Shown here piece after piece: positions 7,909 through 16,366 of a stretch of 34,158 bases of DNA. A program made the translations under genes and the position numbers. The stretch covers positions 1 through 34,158 of the forward strand of contig JALSPC010000123.1 in NCBI GenBank assembly GCA_026986155.1, given 5' to 3'. Numbering within the stretch: the first letter of the stretch is position 1; every line of letters starts with the position of its first letter. The notes under the pieces were generated by a model that saw only the letters and a program-made list of their open reading frames with translations, was not told the origin of the DNA and made no database searches. Source of the stretch: a bacterium (GTDB lineage: Bacteria; Desulfobacterota; S145-22).

Positions 7909-8238
7909 ATGTCTGACAGCCTGTTACACGTAAACGATGAAAATTTCCAATCGGAAGTCCTCGATTCCGACACCCCAACCTTGGTCGATTTCTGGGCCCC
8001 CTGGTGCGCCCCGTGTAATATCCTGGGGCCTGTCATCGAGGAGCTTGCCGAGGAATATCAAGGAAAATTGAAGGTCGCGAAGATGAACGTGGATGAAAGC
8101 CCCGCGACCCCGGGCCAATATGGCATCCGGGGGATCCCCACGGTCATCCTCTTCAAGGACGGCAAGGTGGCGGACCAGGTGGTGGGCGTGGTTCCCAAGG
8201 CCCATCTCAAAACCATGATAGACAAGGTCCTTTCGTGA
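7909..8238 (+). CDS. trxA: Thioredoxin
   Basis: 109 aa, a single thioredoxin fold without signal peptide, so cytoplasmic. The active site is WAPWCAPC with Cys33 and Cys36, and the cis-proline loop GIPT is intact. The dipeptide between the cysteines is Ala-Pro instead of the common Gly-Pro, a change known in other thioredoxins that can shift redox potential. GGAGG precedes the ATG. The stop overlaps the next start (TGATG), so this cytoplasmic thioredoxin is translationally coupled to an exported thioredoxin-fold protein. That arrangement suggests the pair works across the membrane, although no CcdA/DsbD-type carrier is adjacent. Confidence 0.92.
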   Translation: MSDSLLHVNDENFQSEVLDSDTPTLVDFWAPWCAPCNILGPVIEELAEEYQGKLKVAKMNVDESPATPGQYGIRGIPTVILFKDGKVADQVVGVVPKAHLKTMIDKVLS

Positions 8239-8774
8239 TGCGGAGCGGCGGATACCTGAAAAAGAAGTTGTTCTTGCTCCCGCTTCTTCTTGGGATAGCC
8301 CTTCTCTGGAACGTGGGGGTGGGGACATGCGGGTCCAAGAAACCAAGTTCCAATACCGTGATCGCGCCCGACTTCAAACTGGATGTCCTGGACGACGGCA
8401 CGACATCCCTGAAACATTACAGGGGCAAGGTTGTTGTGTTGGACTTTTGGTCGATCGGGTGCCCCCCGTGCCGGCGCGCCGTTCCCCACCTTGTGACCCT
8501 TTACGAGAAATACAAGGGAAAGGGGCTCGTGGCGCTGGGCATCAGTTTTGACAGGAAGGATATAGATAATCTCAAGGCCTTCGTGGAAAAATACAGCGTG
8601 ACCTATCCCATCTTGTTGGGTGATATGGATGTAGCCAGGGCCTATGGGGTCCGGAGCATCCCTTCCATCTTTGTCTTGGACAAAGATGGAAAAGTCAGGT
8701 TGCATCGGATCGGGTTCAACGAGCAGATAGGCCAGGAGATTGAAGAGACGGTGAAAAAGCTGCTCAAAAAATAG
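8238..8774 (+). CDS. TlpA/ResA-like exported thiol-disulfide oxidoreductase
   Basis: 178 aa. A basic N terminus and hydrophobic stretch (residues ~7-28) form a signal peptide or anchor. Cys31 follows it, but the lipobox is imperfect (Thr at -1), so lipidation is uncertain. The AhpC/TSA-thioredoxin domain has APDFKL, the active site WSIGCPPC (Cys75, Cys78) and the cis-Pro segment RSIPSIFVLD. Such proteins reduce or oxidise disulfides of exported proteins, often apocytochromes c. A GTG three bases upstream is an alternative start. A strong terminator follows, closing the transcription unit. Confidence 0.88.
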   Translation: MRSGGYLKKKLFLLPLLLGIALLWNVGVGTCGSKKPSSNTVIAPDFKLDVLDDGTTSLKHYRGKVVVLDFWSIGCPPCRRAVPHLVTLYEKYKGKGLVALGISFDRKDIDNLKAFVEKYSVTYPILLGDMDVARAYGVRSIPSIFVLDKDGKVRLHRIGFNEQIGQEIEETVKKLLKK

Positions 8775-8792
8775 GTTTTCCCCGCGGCATGA

Positions 8793-8835
8793 AAAACAAA
8801 GGTGGCTGCTCCATTGGGGCAGCCACCTTTGTTTT
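8793..8835 (+). terminator. Strong, probably bidirectional terminator
   Basis: AAAACAAAGGTGGCTGC (8793-8809) and its exact complement (8819-8835) form a perfect 17-bp stem with a 9-nt loop. The T-rich 3' side on each strand suits both converging genes. Confidence 0.93.
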
Positions 8836-8855
8836 GGGATCCGGTTCCCAATGGG

Positions 8856-9047
8856 TTAAGACGCCTGGATCTCCTCCCGGTGAATTTCCATGATGGAGAT
8901 AATCTCGACCCCTTGTTCCTTCAACGCCTTCTTGATATCGTTTCCCGTCTTGTCCATGACCTTCAGGATGAAGTTTCGCTGCGTGCGAGTGGGTGTCTCG
9001 GGCGCCGTTACTTCCGTCTTTTTTTCCGTTTGAGCCGTGTTACCCAT
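8856..9047 (-). CDS. Small uncharacterised charged protein
   Basis: 63 aa. I do not recognise a family. The first ~23 residues are Thr/Glu/Lys-rich and probably disordered. The rest (about 24-60) reads as an alpha/beta unit with a helix (MDKTGNDIKKALKEQG) and a strand (VEIISIMEI). There are no cysteines, signal peptide or membrane segment. A proper RBS (GGAGA) precedes the ATG. It lies 50 nt downstream of the acyl-CoA dehydrogenase gene on the same strand, just before the shared terminator, so it is probably co-transcribed with it. Confidence 0.65.
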   Translation of the reverse strand: MGNTAQTEKKTEVTAPETPTRTQRNFILKVMDKTGNDIKKALKEQGVEIISIMEIHREEIQAS

Positions 9048-9097
9048 ATTTTTATCTCCTTTCCCGCGTTTCCCGGGTAGAGATTGACACTAAAACC

Positions 9098-10294
9098 CTA
9101 CTCCCAAGCCATTTCCTCCAATTCTTTCCGGAAATAGCGGTCATAGATTTCAAGATGTTCCTTAATCATCTGCTCGGCGACGACGAAACGCTGCACCTGG
9201 TTGGTTCCCTCGTAGATCTGCGTGATCTTGGCGTCCCGCATCATCCGTTCCAGCGGCCGGCTTTTCAGGCATCCGTAACCCCCGAAGACCTGGACGGCGT
9301 CGATGGTAACCTTCATGGCCATGTCGGAGCAGAAGAACTTGCTCATGGCGGAGAGCTTGGTGGCGTTCCGGTGATTGTGGTCGAGGTAGTAGGCTGCCTT
9401 ATAGACCAGGTTGCGAGACGCCTCCACGGAGGCGGCCATGTCCGCCAGGATGAACTGCATTCCCTCCAGCTTCGCGATGGGCTTGCCGAATTGCCGGCGT
9501 TTCATGGCGAAGAGGATGGCGTATTCCATGGCGGCCTCGGCGATCCCCACCGCCTGAGCGGCGATGGCGGGCCGGGAGCGGTTGAGGGTCTCCATGGCGA
9601 TGCGGAATCCCTCTCCCTTCCTGCCGATGATGGCATTGTGGGAAACAGCCACATCCTTGAAAGAAAGGGAAGTGGAGGGAATTCCCCGCATTCCAATTTT
9701 GTCGTCCTTCTTTCCCACAGTGAGGCCGTCCGCGTCGGCGGGCACGACGAAGGCGGTGAGCCCCCGTTTGCCCCTCCGGGGATTCGTCTTGGCAAAGGTG
9801 GTATAATAGTAAGAAACCCCTCCGTTGGTCACGAAGGACTTCTTTCCGTTGAGAATGTGATGGCGTCCGTGATTCTTGGCCGTCATCTGAATGGAGCCCG
9901 CGTCGGAGCCCGCCTTCGGTTCCGTCAAAGCGAAGCCGATCAGACGGTGATTGCGCGCGATGTCCCCCAGAAAGGCGTCTTTTTGCTTGTCGGTTCCATA
10001 GAGGAGAATGGGAAGGGTTCCCACGGTCTGCACGATGACGAGAAGGGCGAGGGAGGCGGAATACTTGGCGATCTCCTCCACGATGGTGCAAAAATCCATG
10101 ATGGAGCCGCCGAAGCCCCCGTGCTCTTTTGGAATGAGGAGCGTGAGGTAGCCCCGCTTGAAAAAGTGCTCCGCCATGTGCCAAGGGAATTCGTCTGTTT
10201 CCTCGATTTCCTTGACCTTTTCAACGACCATCTCCTGAACGAACCGCTTCACTTCCTCGGTCAGGGCCCGCTTGCTTTCCATCAAATCGAACAT
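9098..10294 (-). CDS. Acyl-CoA dehydrogenase
   Basis: 398 aa, normal for the family. It has the N-terminal helical domain, the substrate and flavin loop FALTEPKAGSDAG, the ACAD signature GGYG, and IYEGTNQVQR near the C terminus, where the Glu fits the catalytic base of butyryl-CoA-type dehydrogenases. It oxidises an acyl-CoA to the 2-enoyl-CoA with FAD and passes electrons to ETF. A short-chain substrate is likely, but glutaryl-CoA or a cyclic acyl-CoA cannot be excluded. The start at 10294 has a close GAGAGGAG RBS; an upstream in-frame codon would lie inside the promoter. No ETF genes are adjacent. Confidence 0.9.
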   Translation of the reverse strand: MFDLMESKRALTEEVKRFVQEMVVEKVKEIEETDEFPWHMAEHFFKRGYLTLLIPKEHGGFGGSIMDFCTIVEEIAKYSASLALLVIVQTVGTLPILLYGTDKQKDAFLGDIARNHRLIGFALTEPKAGSDAGSIQMTAKNHGRHHILNGKKSFVTNGGVSYYYTTFAKTNPRRGKRGLTAFVVPADADGLTVGKKDDKIGMRGIPSTSLSFKDVAVSHNAIIGRKGEGFRIAMETLNRSRPAIAAQAVGIAEAAMEYAILFAMKRRQFGKPIAKLEGMQFILADMAASVEASRNLVYKAAYYLDHNHRNATKLSAMSKFFCSDMAMKVTIDAVQVFGGYGCLKSRPLERMMRDAKITQIYEGTNQVQRFVVAEQMIKEHLEIYDRYFRKELEEMAWE

Positions 10295-10327
10295 AGGCTC
10301 CTCTCGTATCGGGGATTGGACTCTTCC

Positions 10328-10356
10328 TCTATACCTGAATTTCCCAGGCAAGACAA
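10328..10356 (-). promoter_or_regulatory. Promoter of the acyl-CoA dehydrogenase gene
   Basis: Minus-strand TTGTCT (10356-10351), 17-nt spacer, TATAGA (10333-10328). The predicted start near 10321 gives a 27-nt leader that contains the RBS. Confidence 0.6.
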
Positions 10357-10419
10357 CGTGCGTTGATTGAAAGGAGTAAAAAAGCCGATGTTATGCCGAT
10401 CCTTTAATATCGCGTCCCC

Positions 10420-10438
10420 GGGATACCCACGGTATCCC
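10420..10438. repeat. Short hairpin downstream of the SEC-C gene
   Basis: GGGATACC (10420-10427) and GGTATCCC (10431-10438) form a perfect 8-bp stem with a 3-nt loop, 11 nt past the SEC-C stop on the minus strand. There is no T run, so it is at best a weak terminator or an mRNA 3'-end stabiliser. Confidence 0.45.
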
Positions 10439-10448
10439 CTTACCGGCT

Positions 10449-10625
10449 TCAGGAGCTTGACGTGCACCGGGACGCGCGGATCTTGGATATCCTCCGCAGG
10501 TCGGATTCCATGTGGCATTTCTTGTATTTCTTCCCGCTGCCGCACCAGCAGGGGTCGTTCCGTCCCAACTTTGGAATCTCCCGGGGGGCGTTTTCCATGC
10601 CCAGGAGTTTTGAAAAGAATCCCAT
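10449..10625 (-). CDS. SEC-C motif zinc-binding small protein
   Basis: 58 aa. The N-terminal half is [20 protein letters not shown]. It is followed by a perfect SEC-C motif ([18 protein letters not shown]), with Cys26, Cys28, Cys37 and His38 in CxCx8CH spacing. This zinc knuckle occurs at the C terminus of SecA, where it binds SecB, and in many small stand-alone proteins. No SecA is present here. The RBS GAGGAGG precedes the ATG and a separate promoter lies upstream. The 20 residues after the motif are basic and Ser-rich. A role in protein binding, translocation or quality control is possible but not shown. Confidence 0.88.
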   Translation of the reverse strand: MGFFSKLLGMENAPREIPKLGRNDPCWCGSGKKYKKCHMESDLRRISKIRASRCTSSS

Positions 10626-10660
10626 GACGCCTCCTCGTGTCTGTGTCGAATGAGGATTGA

Positions 10661-10689
10661 ACTATTTCATTTTAGCGAATTTTTGTCAA
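10661..10689 (-). promoter_or_regulatory. Promoter of the SEC-C gene
   Basis: Minus-strand TTGACA (10689-10684), 17-nt spacer, AATAGT (10666-10661). The -35 box starts 8 nt beyond the ilvD stop, so the SEC-C gene can be transcribed apart from ilvD. Confidence 0.55.
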
Positions 10690-10696
10690 CATTCCC

Positions 10697-12358
10697 TCAG
10701 CCTTCGAAGACCGCCCCCGTGTCGGCTGACGTGACCATCCGGGCGTAGCGGGCCATGTAACCGGTCTTTATCTTGGGTTCCGGGGGCGTCCAGTCCTTCA
10801 GTCTCGCGGCGATTTCTTCCTCCGAAACGAGCAGGGAGAGACGTTTGTTGTCGATGTCGATCTCGATCTCGTCCCCCTCTTGAACTATCGCGATGGGACC
10901 GCCCTGCGCCGCCTCGGGCGAGATGTGGCCGATGGAGGCCCCGCGGGTTCCCCCGGAGAACCGACCGTCCGTGAGCAGGGCGACGTCCTTGTCCAGCCCC
11001 ATGCCGGCGATGGCCGAGGTGGGGGAGAGCATTTCGCGCATGCCCGGGCCGCCCCTCGGTCCCTCGTAGCGGATGACGATAACGTCTCCCTTGTCGATTT
11101 TGCCGCCCAGGATGGCGTCCACCGCGTCCTCTTCCGAATTGAACACCCTGGCGGGACCCTTGTGGCGCCGCATGGACGGGTCAACGGCGGATTGCTTGAC
11201 CACGGAGCCGTTGGGGGCCAGGTTTCCCTTGAGGACCGCCAGGCCGCCGGTGGCGTGGTAGGGCGCGTCGAAGGGGCGGATAACGTTGGTATCGAGGACG
11301 GGGTGCTTGGGAAGCTCCTCAGACACGGGACGTCCCGTGACGCTGAGGGCGGCGCCGTCGATGAGCCCGTGTTCGTTAAGCAGGTTCATCAGGGCGTAGA
11401 TCCCGCCCGCGCCGTCCAGGTCCTGGATATGGTGCGGGCCGCCGGGGGACATGTTACAGAGATGGGGTGTTTTGCCGGAGATCTCCTGGAAAGTATCAAG
11501 GGGCAGAGAAACGCCTGCCTCGTGGGCGATGGCGGGAAGATGCAGGGCCGTGTTGGTGGAACCTCCGAAGGCCATGTCCACGGTGACGGCGTTCAAAAAC
11601 GCCGATTTCGTCAGGATCTTGTCTGGGGTGATGCCGTTTTCCACCAGGCGGACGATCCGCATGCCTGAGGCCTTGGCCAGCCTCAACCGCGCGGCCATGA
11701 CGGCGGGGATGGTGCCGTTGCCCGGCAGGGCCATTCCCAGGGCCTCCGTCAGGGCGTTCATGGAGTTGGCCGTGAACATTCCGCTGCACGACCCGGCTCC
11801 GGGACAGGCAGCGTCTTCGTAGGGCTTAAGATCCGCTTCGGTAAATTCTCCTGTGCTGACCCTGCCCACGGCCTCGAAGACGGTGATTAGGTCGATGGTC
11901 TGCCCGCAGCATTCACCCACGAGCATGGGACCCCCGCTGACCACGATGGCGGGGATATTGAGCCGTGCCGCCGCCATGAGCATGCCGGGGATGATCTTGT
12001 CGCAGTTGGGCACCAGGACGATCCCGTCGAAAGGATACGCCATGGCCATCACCTCCACGGAGTCGGCGATCAATTCCCGAGAACCGAGGGAGTATTTCAT
12101 TCCCTGGTGACCCATGGCGATGCCGTCACAGATCCCGATGGTTCCGAAAGTCATGGGGGTGCCGCCGGCCATGCGGATGCCCGCCTTGACGGCCTCGACC
12201 ACCTTGTCCAGGTGCACGTGTCCCGGGATAACCTCGTTGGCGGAACTGGCGATTCCGATGATGGGACGGTTCAGTTCCTCGTCCGTGTAGCCCATGGCCT
12301 TGAAGAGGCTGCGATGAGGGGCCCGCGTGATGCCTTTTTTCATCTGGTCCGAGCGCAT
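10697..12358 (-). CDS. ilvD: Dihydroxy-acid dehydratase
   Basis: 553 aa, full length. It dehydrates 2,3-dihydroxy-isovalerate and 2,3-dihydroxy-3-methylvalerate in valine/isoleucine synthesis. [10 protein letters not shown] (Cys119) and [17 protein letters not shown] are the family Fe-S and metal signatures. The N-terminal segment VIPGHVHL lacks the extra cysteine of the [2Fe-2S] class and resembles the oxygen-labile [4Fe-4S] E. coli type, as expected for an anaerobe. AAGGAG precedes the ATG. It lies 74 nt downstream of a flavoprotein gene, separated by a hairpin. leuB is about 4 kb away on the other strand, so this is not a classical ilv-leu operon. Confidence 0.96.
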   Translation of the reverse strand: MRSDQMKKGITRAPHRSLFKAMGYTDEELNRPIIGIASSANEVIPGHVHLDKVVEAVKAGIRMAGGTPMTFGTIGICDGIAMGHQGMKYSLGSRELIADSVEVMAMAYPFDGIVLVPNCDKIIPGMLMAAARLNIPAIVVSGGPMLVGECCGQTIDLITVFEAVGRVSTGEFTEADLKPYEDAACPGAGSCSGMFTANSMNALTEALGMALPGNGTIPAVMAARLRLAKASGMRIVRLVENGITPDKILTKSAFLNAVTVDMAFGGSTNTALHLPAIAHEAGVSLPLDTFQEISGKTPHLCNMSPGGPHHIQDLDGAGGIYALMNLLNEHGLIDGAALSVTGRPVSEELPKHPVLDTNVIRPFDAPYHATGGLAVLKGNLAPNGSVVKQSAVDPSMRRHKGPARVFNSEEDAVDAILGGKIDKGDVIVIRYEGPRGGPGMREMLSPTSAIAGMGLDKDVALLTDGRFSGGTRGASIGHISPEAAQGGPIAIVQEGDEIEIDIDNKRLSLLVSEEEIAARLKDWTPPEPKIKTGYMARYARMVTSADTGAVFEG

Positions 12359-12381
12359 TTGAAACTCCTTGATAAAATATT

Positions 12382-12409
12382 ATGGGGAGCGCCTCGTGGC
12401 GCCCCCCAT
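12382..12409 (-). terminator. Hairpin between the flavoprotein gene and ilvD
   Basis: Arms 12382-12393 and 12398-12409 (ATGGGGAGCGCC/GGCGCCCCCCAT) pair with one mismatch and a 4-nt loop. On the minus strand an AATATTTTATC tract follows. It probably terminates or attenuates read-through before ilvD. Confidence 0.6.
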
Positions 12410-12432
12410 ACGTTACACCATTTCGGATGAGA

Positions 12433-13767
12433 CTAAAAGCCCTTCCGCGACTTCAGCCAGGCGTCTTCCGCCGCCAGCATGATGCCGTGCGTGGCGGGAT
12501 TCGGGGTGAGTTCAGGGTGAGTGGTGTAGTGGATGGTGGTGAGATCTTCCACCGTGAGGTGGTTGCGGATGGCCTGGGCGATCATGTCGATGTGCCCGGC
12601 CAGGAACTGGCTTCCCACGATCTGGCAGCCGACGATCGTGTGATCCTGTTTCTTGAAATAGAGGCGCACGCGGGTTTTCTTCGTCCCAGGAATCATCCCG
12701 TACATACTTGTGGTTTCCGCGTCTCCCGTAAAAACCTCCAGATCATCCCGCTCGGCTTGTCCCTTCCCGACGCCGACCATCCCGAAGCAGAGGTCGAAGA
12801 TCTTCGTGCCGGAAGGCCCGATGATTCCCGGGAAGATGCGGTCGTGCCCCAGGGCGTTCAAGACGGCGGCCTTGGCCTCCACCACGGCGTTGCTGCCGAT
12901 CTTGCCGGGTTTGACCTTTCCGGTGACGAAGCATCGGGTTTCGATATTGTCGCCGGCAGCGTAGATGTCCGGGATGTTGGTGCGCATCCGGTTGTCCACG
13001 ACGATGCCGGTCTTGCCGATCGTGATTCCCGTTTCACGCGCCAGCGAGGTCTCGGCCCTCACCCCAACGCCGAGGATGACGAGATCCGCCTCGATTTCCT
13101 TGTCGCCCACTTCGACCGATTCGACCTTGTCCTTTCCCTTGATGGCCGTAACCTGGGTGTTAGTCAGCACCGTGACGCCGTTTCTGCGCAGCTCTTCTTC
13201 CGCCAGTTCGCAGAAATCAGGATCCAGCGTGGCCATCATGCAGTGGGGAAGCATCTCCACGATGGTGACATCGAGCCCCCGTTTCCTGACCAGGGAGCCG
13301 AACTCGACACCGATGTAACCGCCTCCGATGACCACGACCTTCTTCGCCGTGCCGAGGGCCTTGTCGATGGCCTCCACGTCCTCCGTGTGGCGCAGGGAGA
13401 AGACGTTTTCAAGGTCGATTCCAGGGATGGGGGGCTTGATGGGCATGGAGCCGGTGAGGAGGAAGAGCTTTTGGTATTTGAACTTGTCGTTTTCCGTCGT
13501 GACGATCTTATCCTTGGGGTCGATGTGGGTCGCTTTATCGACGAAGAGCTCCGCCTTCCATTTGAATAGCCGCTGGTCCGAAACGACGATCTTTTCGAGG
13601 GTCACCTCCCCCCCCTCCAGGGCATAGGGCATGGCGCAATGGTTGATCATGGTCTTGTCGTACCGAATGACGGCCGATGTGACATCCGGCTTGAGCTGGC
13701 GCATCATTTTTACCGCGTTCCTCGTGGACGGTCCACCACCGATAATGAGCATGTCAAATTCTTTCAT
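12433..13767 (-). CDS. CoA-disulfide reductase/NADH oxidase-like flavoprotein
   Basis: 444 aa, a two-dinucleotide-binding flavoprotein. The FAD motif is LIIGGGPSTRNA (residues 7-18), the NAD(P)H motif VVVIGGGYIGVEFGS, and the second FAD segment NIPDIYAAGD. INHCAMPYAL carries Cys44 at the place of the redox-active cysteine of NADH oxidase, NADH peroxidase and CoA-disulfide reductases, where the usual text is CGLPY. The C-terminal dimerisation domain is present (QFLAGHIDMIAQAI, HPELTPNP). It may reduce CoA-disulfide, polysulfide or peroxide with NAD(P)H, and the exact acceptor is undecided. The start at 13767 has a good AGGAGA RBS. It has its own promoter and a ~125-nt leader. Confidence 0.85.
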   Translation of the reverse strand: MKEFDMLIIGGGPSTRNAVKMMRQLKPDVTSAVIRYDKTMINHCAMPYALEGGEVTLEKIVVSDQRLFKWKAELFVDKATHIDPKDKIVTTENDKFKYQKLFLLTGSMPIKPPIPGIDLENVFSLRHTEDVEAIDKALGTAKKVVVIGGGYIGVEFGSLVRKRGLDVTIVEMLPHCMMATLDPDFCELAEEELRRNGVTVLTNTQVTAIKGKDKVESVEVGDKEIEADLVILGVGVRAETSLARETGITIGKTGIVVDNRMRTNIPDIYAAGDNIETRCFVTGKVKPGKIGSNAVVEAKAAVLNALGHDRIFPGIIGPSGTKIFDLCFGMVGVGKGQAERDDLEVFTGDAETTSMYGMIPGTKKTRVRLYFKKQDHTIVGCQIVGSQFLAGHIDMIAQAIRNHLTVEDLTTIHYTTHPELTPNPATHGIMLAAEDAWLKSRKGF

Positions 13768-13900
13768 GGCATCTTCTCCTTTTGAGGTGTTTTCAGGGCA
13801 ATCGCGATTTCCGTCCTCTCGTTTCAAGGCTTGCTATCGGGAGTTTCTCATCACCTCCTTTTCGGCAAGTGAGAACAGTGTTGAAATTTCCCTTTAAAAC

Positions 13901-13929
13901 CTTATAAAAAGGATTTTTTTCTAAATCAA
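13901..13929 (-). promoter_or_regulatory. Promoter of the flavoprotein gene
   Basis: Minus-strand TTGATT (13929-13924), 17-nt spacer with an A tract, TATAAG (13906-13901). The predicted start near 13894 leaves a long leader that contains a perfect Shine-Dalgarno sequence next to a 5-codon mini-ORF (13851-13834). Confidence 0.65.
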
Positions 13930-13955
13930 GCTAAAAAAAATTTCGCTGAACGGAA

Positions 13956-15065
13956 TCATGAAAACAGGCGCCGGCGAAAGACGATGGCGTCTTCGGGACA
14001 GACCTCCTGGCAGCAGTAGCAGCGGATGCAGCGGGAGATCTGGATGAAAACCGTTTTCTCCCTTTCCGATATGGCCCCCGCGGGGCAAACATCGCGGCAT
14101 AGGAGGCAGCCGACGCAGCGTTTCGTGTTCACGGCCGGGAAGGGAAGGAAAAACCGGCGCAGGGTCCCCTTGAGGAAGCCGGGCAGTCCCCAGTCGGTCC
14201 GGGTGGGATCGGGAAGCCCGAAGGGAAACGGCGAGGCGAGCGGGGGGTCCCCGACGGGCGTGATTTCATCATCGGCTGAGGGACCCGTCCCGATTTCCGA
14301 GGCGGCCGCGCAGGTGGGTAGTTCACCGGGATTCACGCCGACGAGGCGTGCGGCAACGGCGTCTATGGCGGGGGCGTTTTCTCCCCCTAATAACACACCC
14401 AGGTTGGTGGGAGTGCCATTTCCCGGCCCGTTGCCTTCCATGGCCACGATCCCGTCGAGGAGGTGAAAATCGACGGGAAGCACGGCGGCCAACTCGGCGA
14501 GCATCCGGCCGAAGAGGCGCCGGTCCTCGCCGATGGCGAGGTGCCAGGCCGCCTTTCTTTTCCCCGGCACGCACCCGAAGAGATTCTTCACGCATAAAGT
14601 CAAGCCCATCATGCTGTGTGTCTTGAACTTGGCCACGTTGATGAAGCGATCGAACTCAAGGCAGCGCCTGGAGATTTCGAAGGCGCGGAACATGCCGCCG
14701 TCGGGGCCGGCGATTTCCACGGGGTCGTCGAATTCCAGGATACGCGCGGAATAGCGCCGCGCGAGGCGCTCGAACCCCGCCTTCCGTGCCACGGTGGAAA
14801 ATTTCTGGAGGGCGGGGCTGTCCCCGATGGCCACCTTGCAGCCATGATCGCACAGAAGCTGTGTCACCGCCTCCAGGACCGCCGGGTGCGTGGTGACGGC
14901 GGCCTCCGGGGGCTTGGCGCTCAGGCCGTTGGGCTTGACGAGGACGGTGTCGCCGTGTCTCAGGGCGCGATAGCCCCGCCACGCGTCACGAAATATGGCG
15001 TCGATGCCCTTCTTGACGTCTTCCGGCGCGTAGGTGTCCTGGAAGCGGAGAGAGACGGGGAACAT
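13956..15065 (-). CDS. DUF362 protein with C-terminal 2x[4Fe-4S] ferredoxin domain
   Basis: 369 aa. The N-terminal ~290 residues fit DUF362: [21 protein letters not shown], then a GDSP segment and [23 protein letters not shown]. The last ~60 residues hold two cluster motifs, [12 protein letters not shown] and [12 protein letters not shown]. The biochemical role of such proteins is unknown; the motifs imply low-potential electron transfer in the cytoplasm. The ATG lies 5 nt past the prfB stop and the GGGAG directly abuts it. The start is therefore probably reached by translational coupling with prfB. Confidence 0.85.
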   Translation of the reverse strand: MFPVSLRFQDTYAPEDVKKGIDAIFRDAWRGYRALRHGDTVLVKPNGLSAKPPEAAVTTHPAVLEAVTQLLCDHGCKVAIGDSPALQKFSTVARKAGFERLARRYSARILEFDDPVEIAGPDGGMFRAFEISRRCLEFDRFINVAKFKTHSMMGLTLCVKNLFGCVPGKRKAAWHLAIGEDRRLFGRMLAELAAVLPVDFHLLDGIVAMEGNGPGNGTPTNLGVLLGGENAPAIDAVAARLVGVNPGELPTCAAASEIGTGPSADDEITPVGDPPLASPFPFGLPDPTRTDWGLPGFLKGTLRRFFLPFPAVNTKRCVGCLLCRDVCPAGAISEREKTVFIQISRCIRCYCCQEVCPEDAIVFRRRLFS

Positions 15066-15070
15066 CTCCC

Positions 15071-16178
15071 TTACCCCGTCTGGGGGACCCCTTGCATCAG
15101 GTAGGCGTTGATGAAGGGGTCAAGCCCCCCGTCCAACACCTCGTCCACGTTGCCCGTTTCCATGCCGGTGCGGTGGTCCTTGACCATCCGGTAGGGATGC
15201 AGGACATAGGAGCGGATCTGGCTTCCCCACTCGATACCCTTTTTCTCTCCTCTCAGGGCCTCGAGTTTTTCCTCCTCCTCACGGCGTTTCAACTCGTAGA
15301 GGCGGGACTTGAGCACGCTCAGGGCCATCTGCTTGTTGCGGTACTGGGAGCGTTCATTCTGGCATTGCACCACGATGCCGGTGGGAAGGTGGGTGATGCG
15401 GACGGCGGAATCGGTCTTGTTGACGTGCTGCCCCCCCGCGCCGCTGGCCCGGTAGGTATCGATTTTGAGGTCGGCCTCGTCGATCTGGATGTCCACGTCC
15501 TCGGGTTTTTCCGGGATGACGGAAACAGAGGCAAACGAGGTGTGCCGCCGCCGGTTGGCGTCGAAGGGGGAGATGCGCACGAGGCGGTGAATCCCGTTTT
15601 CCGCCTTGAGGTAACCGTAGGCGTAGGGTCCCCTCACCGTGAAGGTGACGCTCTTGACCCCGGCCTCGTCCCCCGCCAGGAAATCGATGATCTCCGTCTC
15701 GTAGCCCTTCCGCTCGCACCAGCGCAACAGCATTCTCAAAATCATCTCCGACCAATCCTGGGCCTCCGTTCCCCCCGCGCCGGCGTTGATGCTGACGATG
15801 GCGTTGCTCCGGTCGTCCGGATTTCCCAGCTTCTGCTGAAACTCGAGGGACTGTATCGTCTGTTCCAGGCCCTTGAGGCGCCGCTCCAGCTCTTCCTCGG
15901 ATTCCTTGTCGGATTCCTCCTCCAAAAGCTCGACCAGGGCCTCCAGATCTTCCATCTCGGCCTCGAGGGAGGTAACGGCTTCGATGTCCCGCTTGAGATC
16001 CGCCTGCTGCTTCAGGATCTCCTTGGCGCGGTTGGCGTCCTGCCAGAAATCCTCCTTCTCCGATTCCGCGCTGAGTTTCTCCAGGGTTTTCGTCTTGTTT
16101 TCGATGTCAAAGATAGCCCCGCAGGGCGAAAAGTTTTTCCTTGCTCCGGGTGAGGCGTTCTTCAATTTCGGATGTCAT
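15071..16178 (-). CDS. prfB: Peptide chain release factor 2 (programmed +1 frameshift)
   Basis: 368 aa after frameshifting. The zero frame starts at the ATG at 16178 (RBS GGGAGA) and encodes 23 residues ending LFALRGYL, then meets an in-frame TGA at 16109-16107. A +1 shift at CTT-TGA-C continues with [12 protein letters not shown] to the TAA at 15071. The rest is a complete RF2: helical N-terminal domain, the peptidyl-tRNA hydrolysis motif [18 protein letters not shown], and a normal C terminus. RF2 reads UGA and UAA, so the shift autoregulates RF2 supply. A single unbroken frame here would give a false N terminus. The DUF362 gene follows at once. Confidence 0.96.
16106..16121 (-). other. prfB programmed +1 frameshift site
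   Basis: The minus strand reads CGG-GGC-TAT-CTT-TGA-C, matching the classic slippery site CUU-UGA-C. The upstream CGGGGC stands at the place of the internal Shine-Dalgarno-like AGGGGG of E. coli, at the same distance but less purine-rich. Confidence 0.95.
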
Positions 16179-16366
16179 GCTTGTCTCCCTGATGGTATGG
16201 ATTCATTTCCGGAAAGTCACTCCGTTGGTGAGATTTTTAACACAACCGGGGGGAACATCGCAAGCCGAAGGGGGACGTTGGTTTTTAGATAAAGGGGAAA
16301 AACACGATTCCAATTTGCCGTTTTCCATGGTAAAAAAGAATCTATTCACACGTGAAGGGAGTCAAA

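Noticed and set aside
10282-10545. Minus-strand 87-codon frame across the acyl-CoA dehydrogenase promoter
   Set aside because: It overlaps the SEC-C gene in another frame and runs through the hairpin and promoter, with no RBS or conserved motif.
16352-16366. GTG at 16352 as start of leuB
   Set aside because: It overlaps the GAAGGGA ribosome binding site that serves the ATG at 16367, and the family N terminus starts at the ATG.
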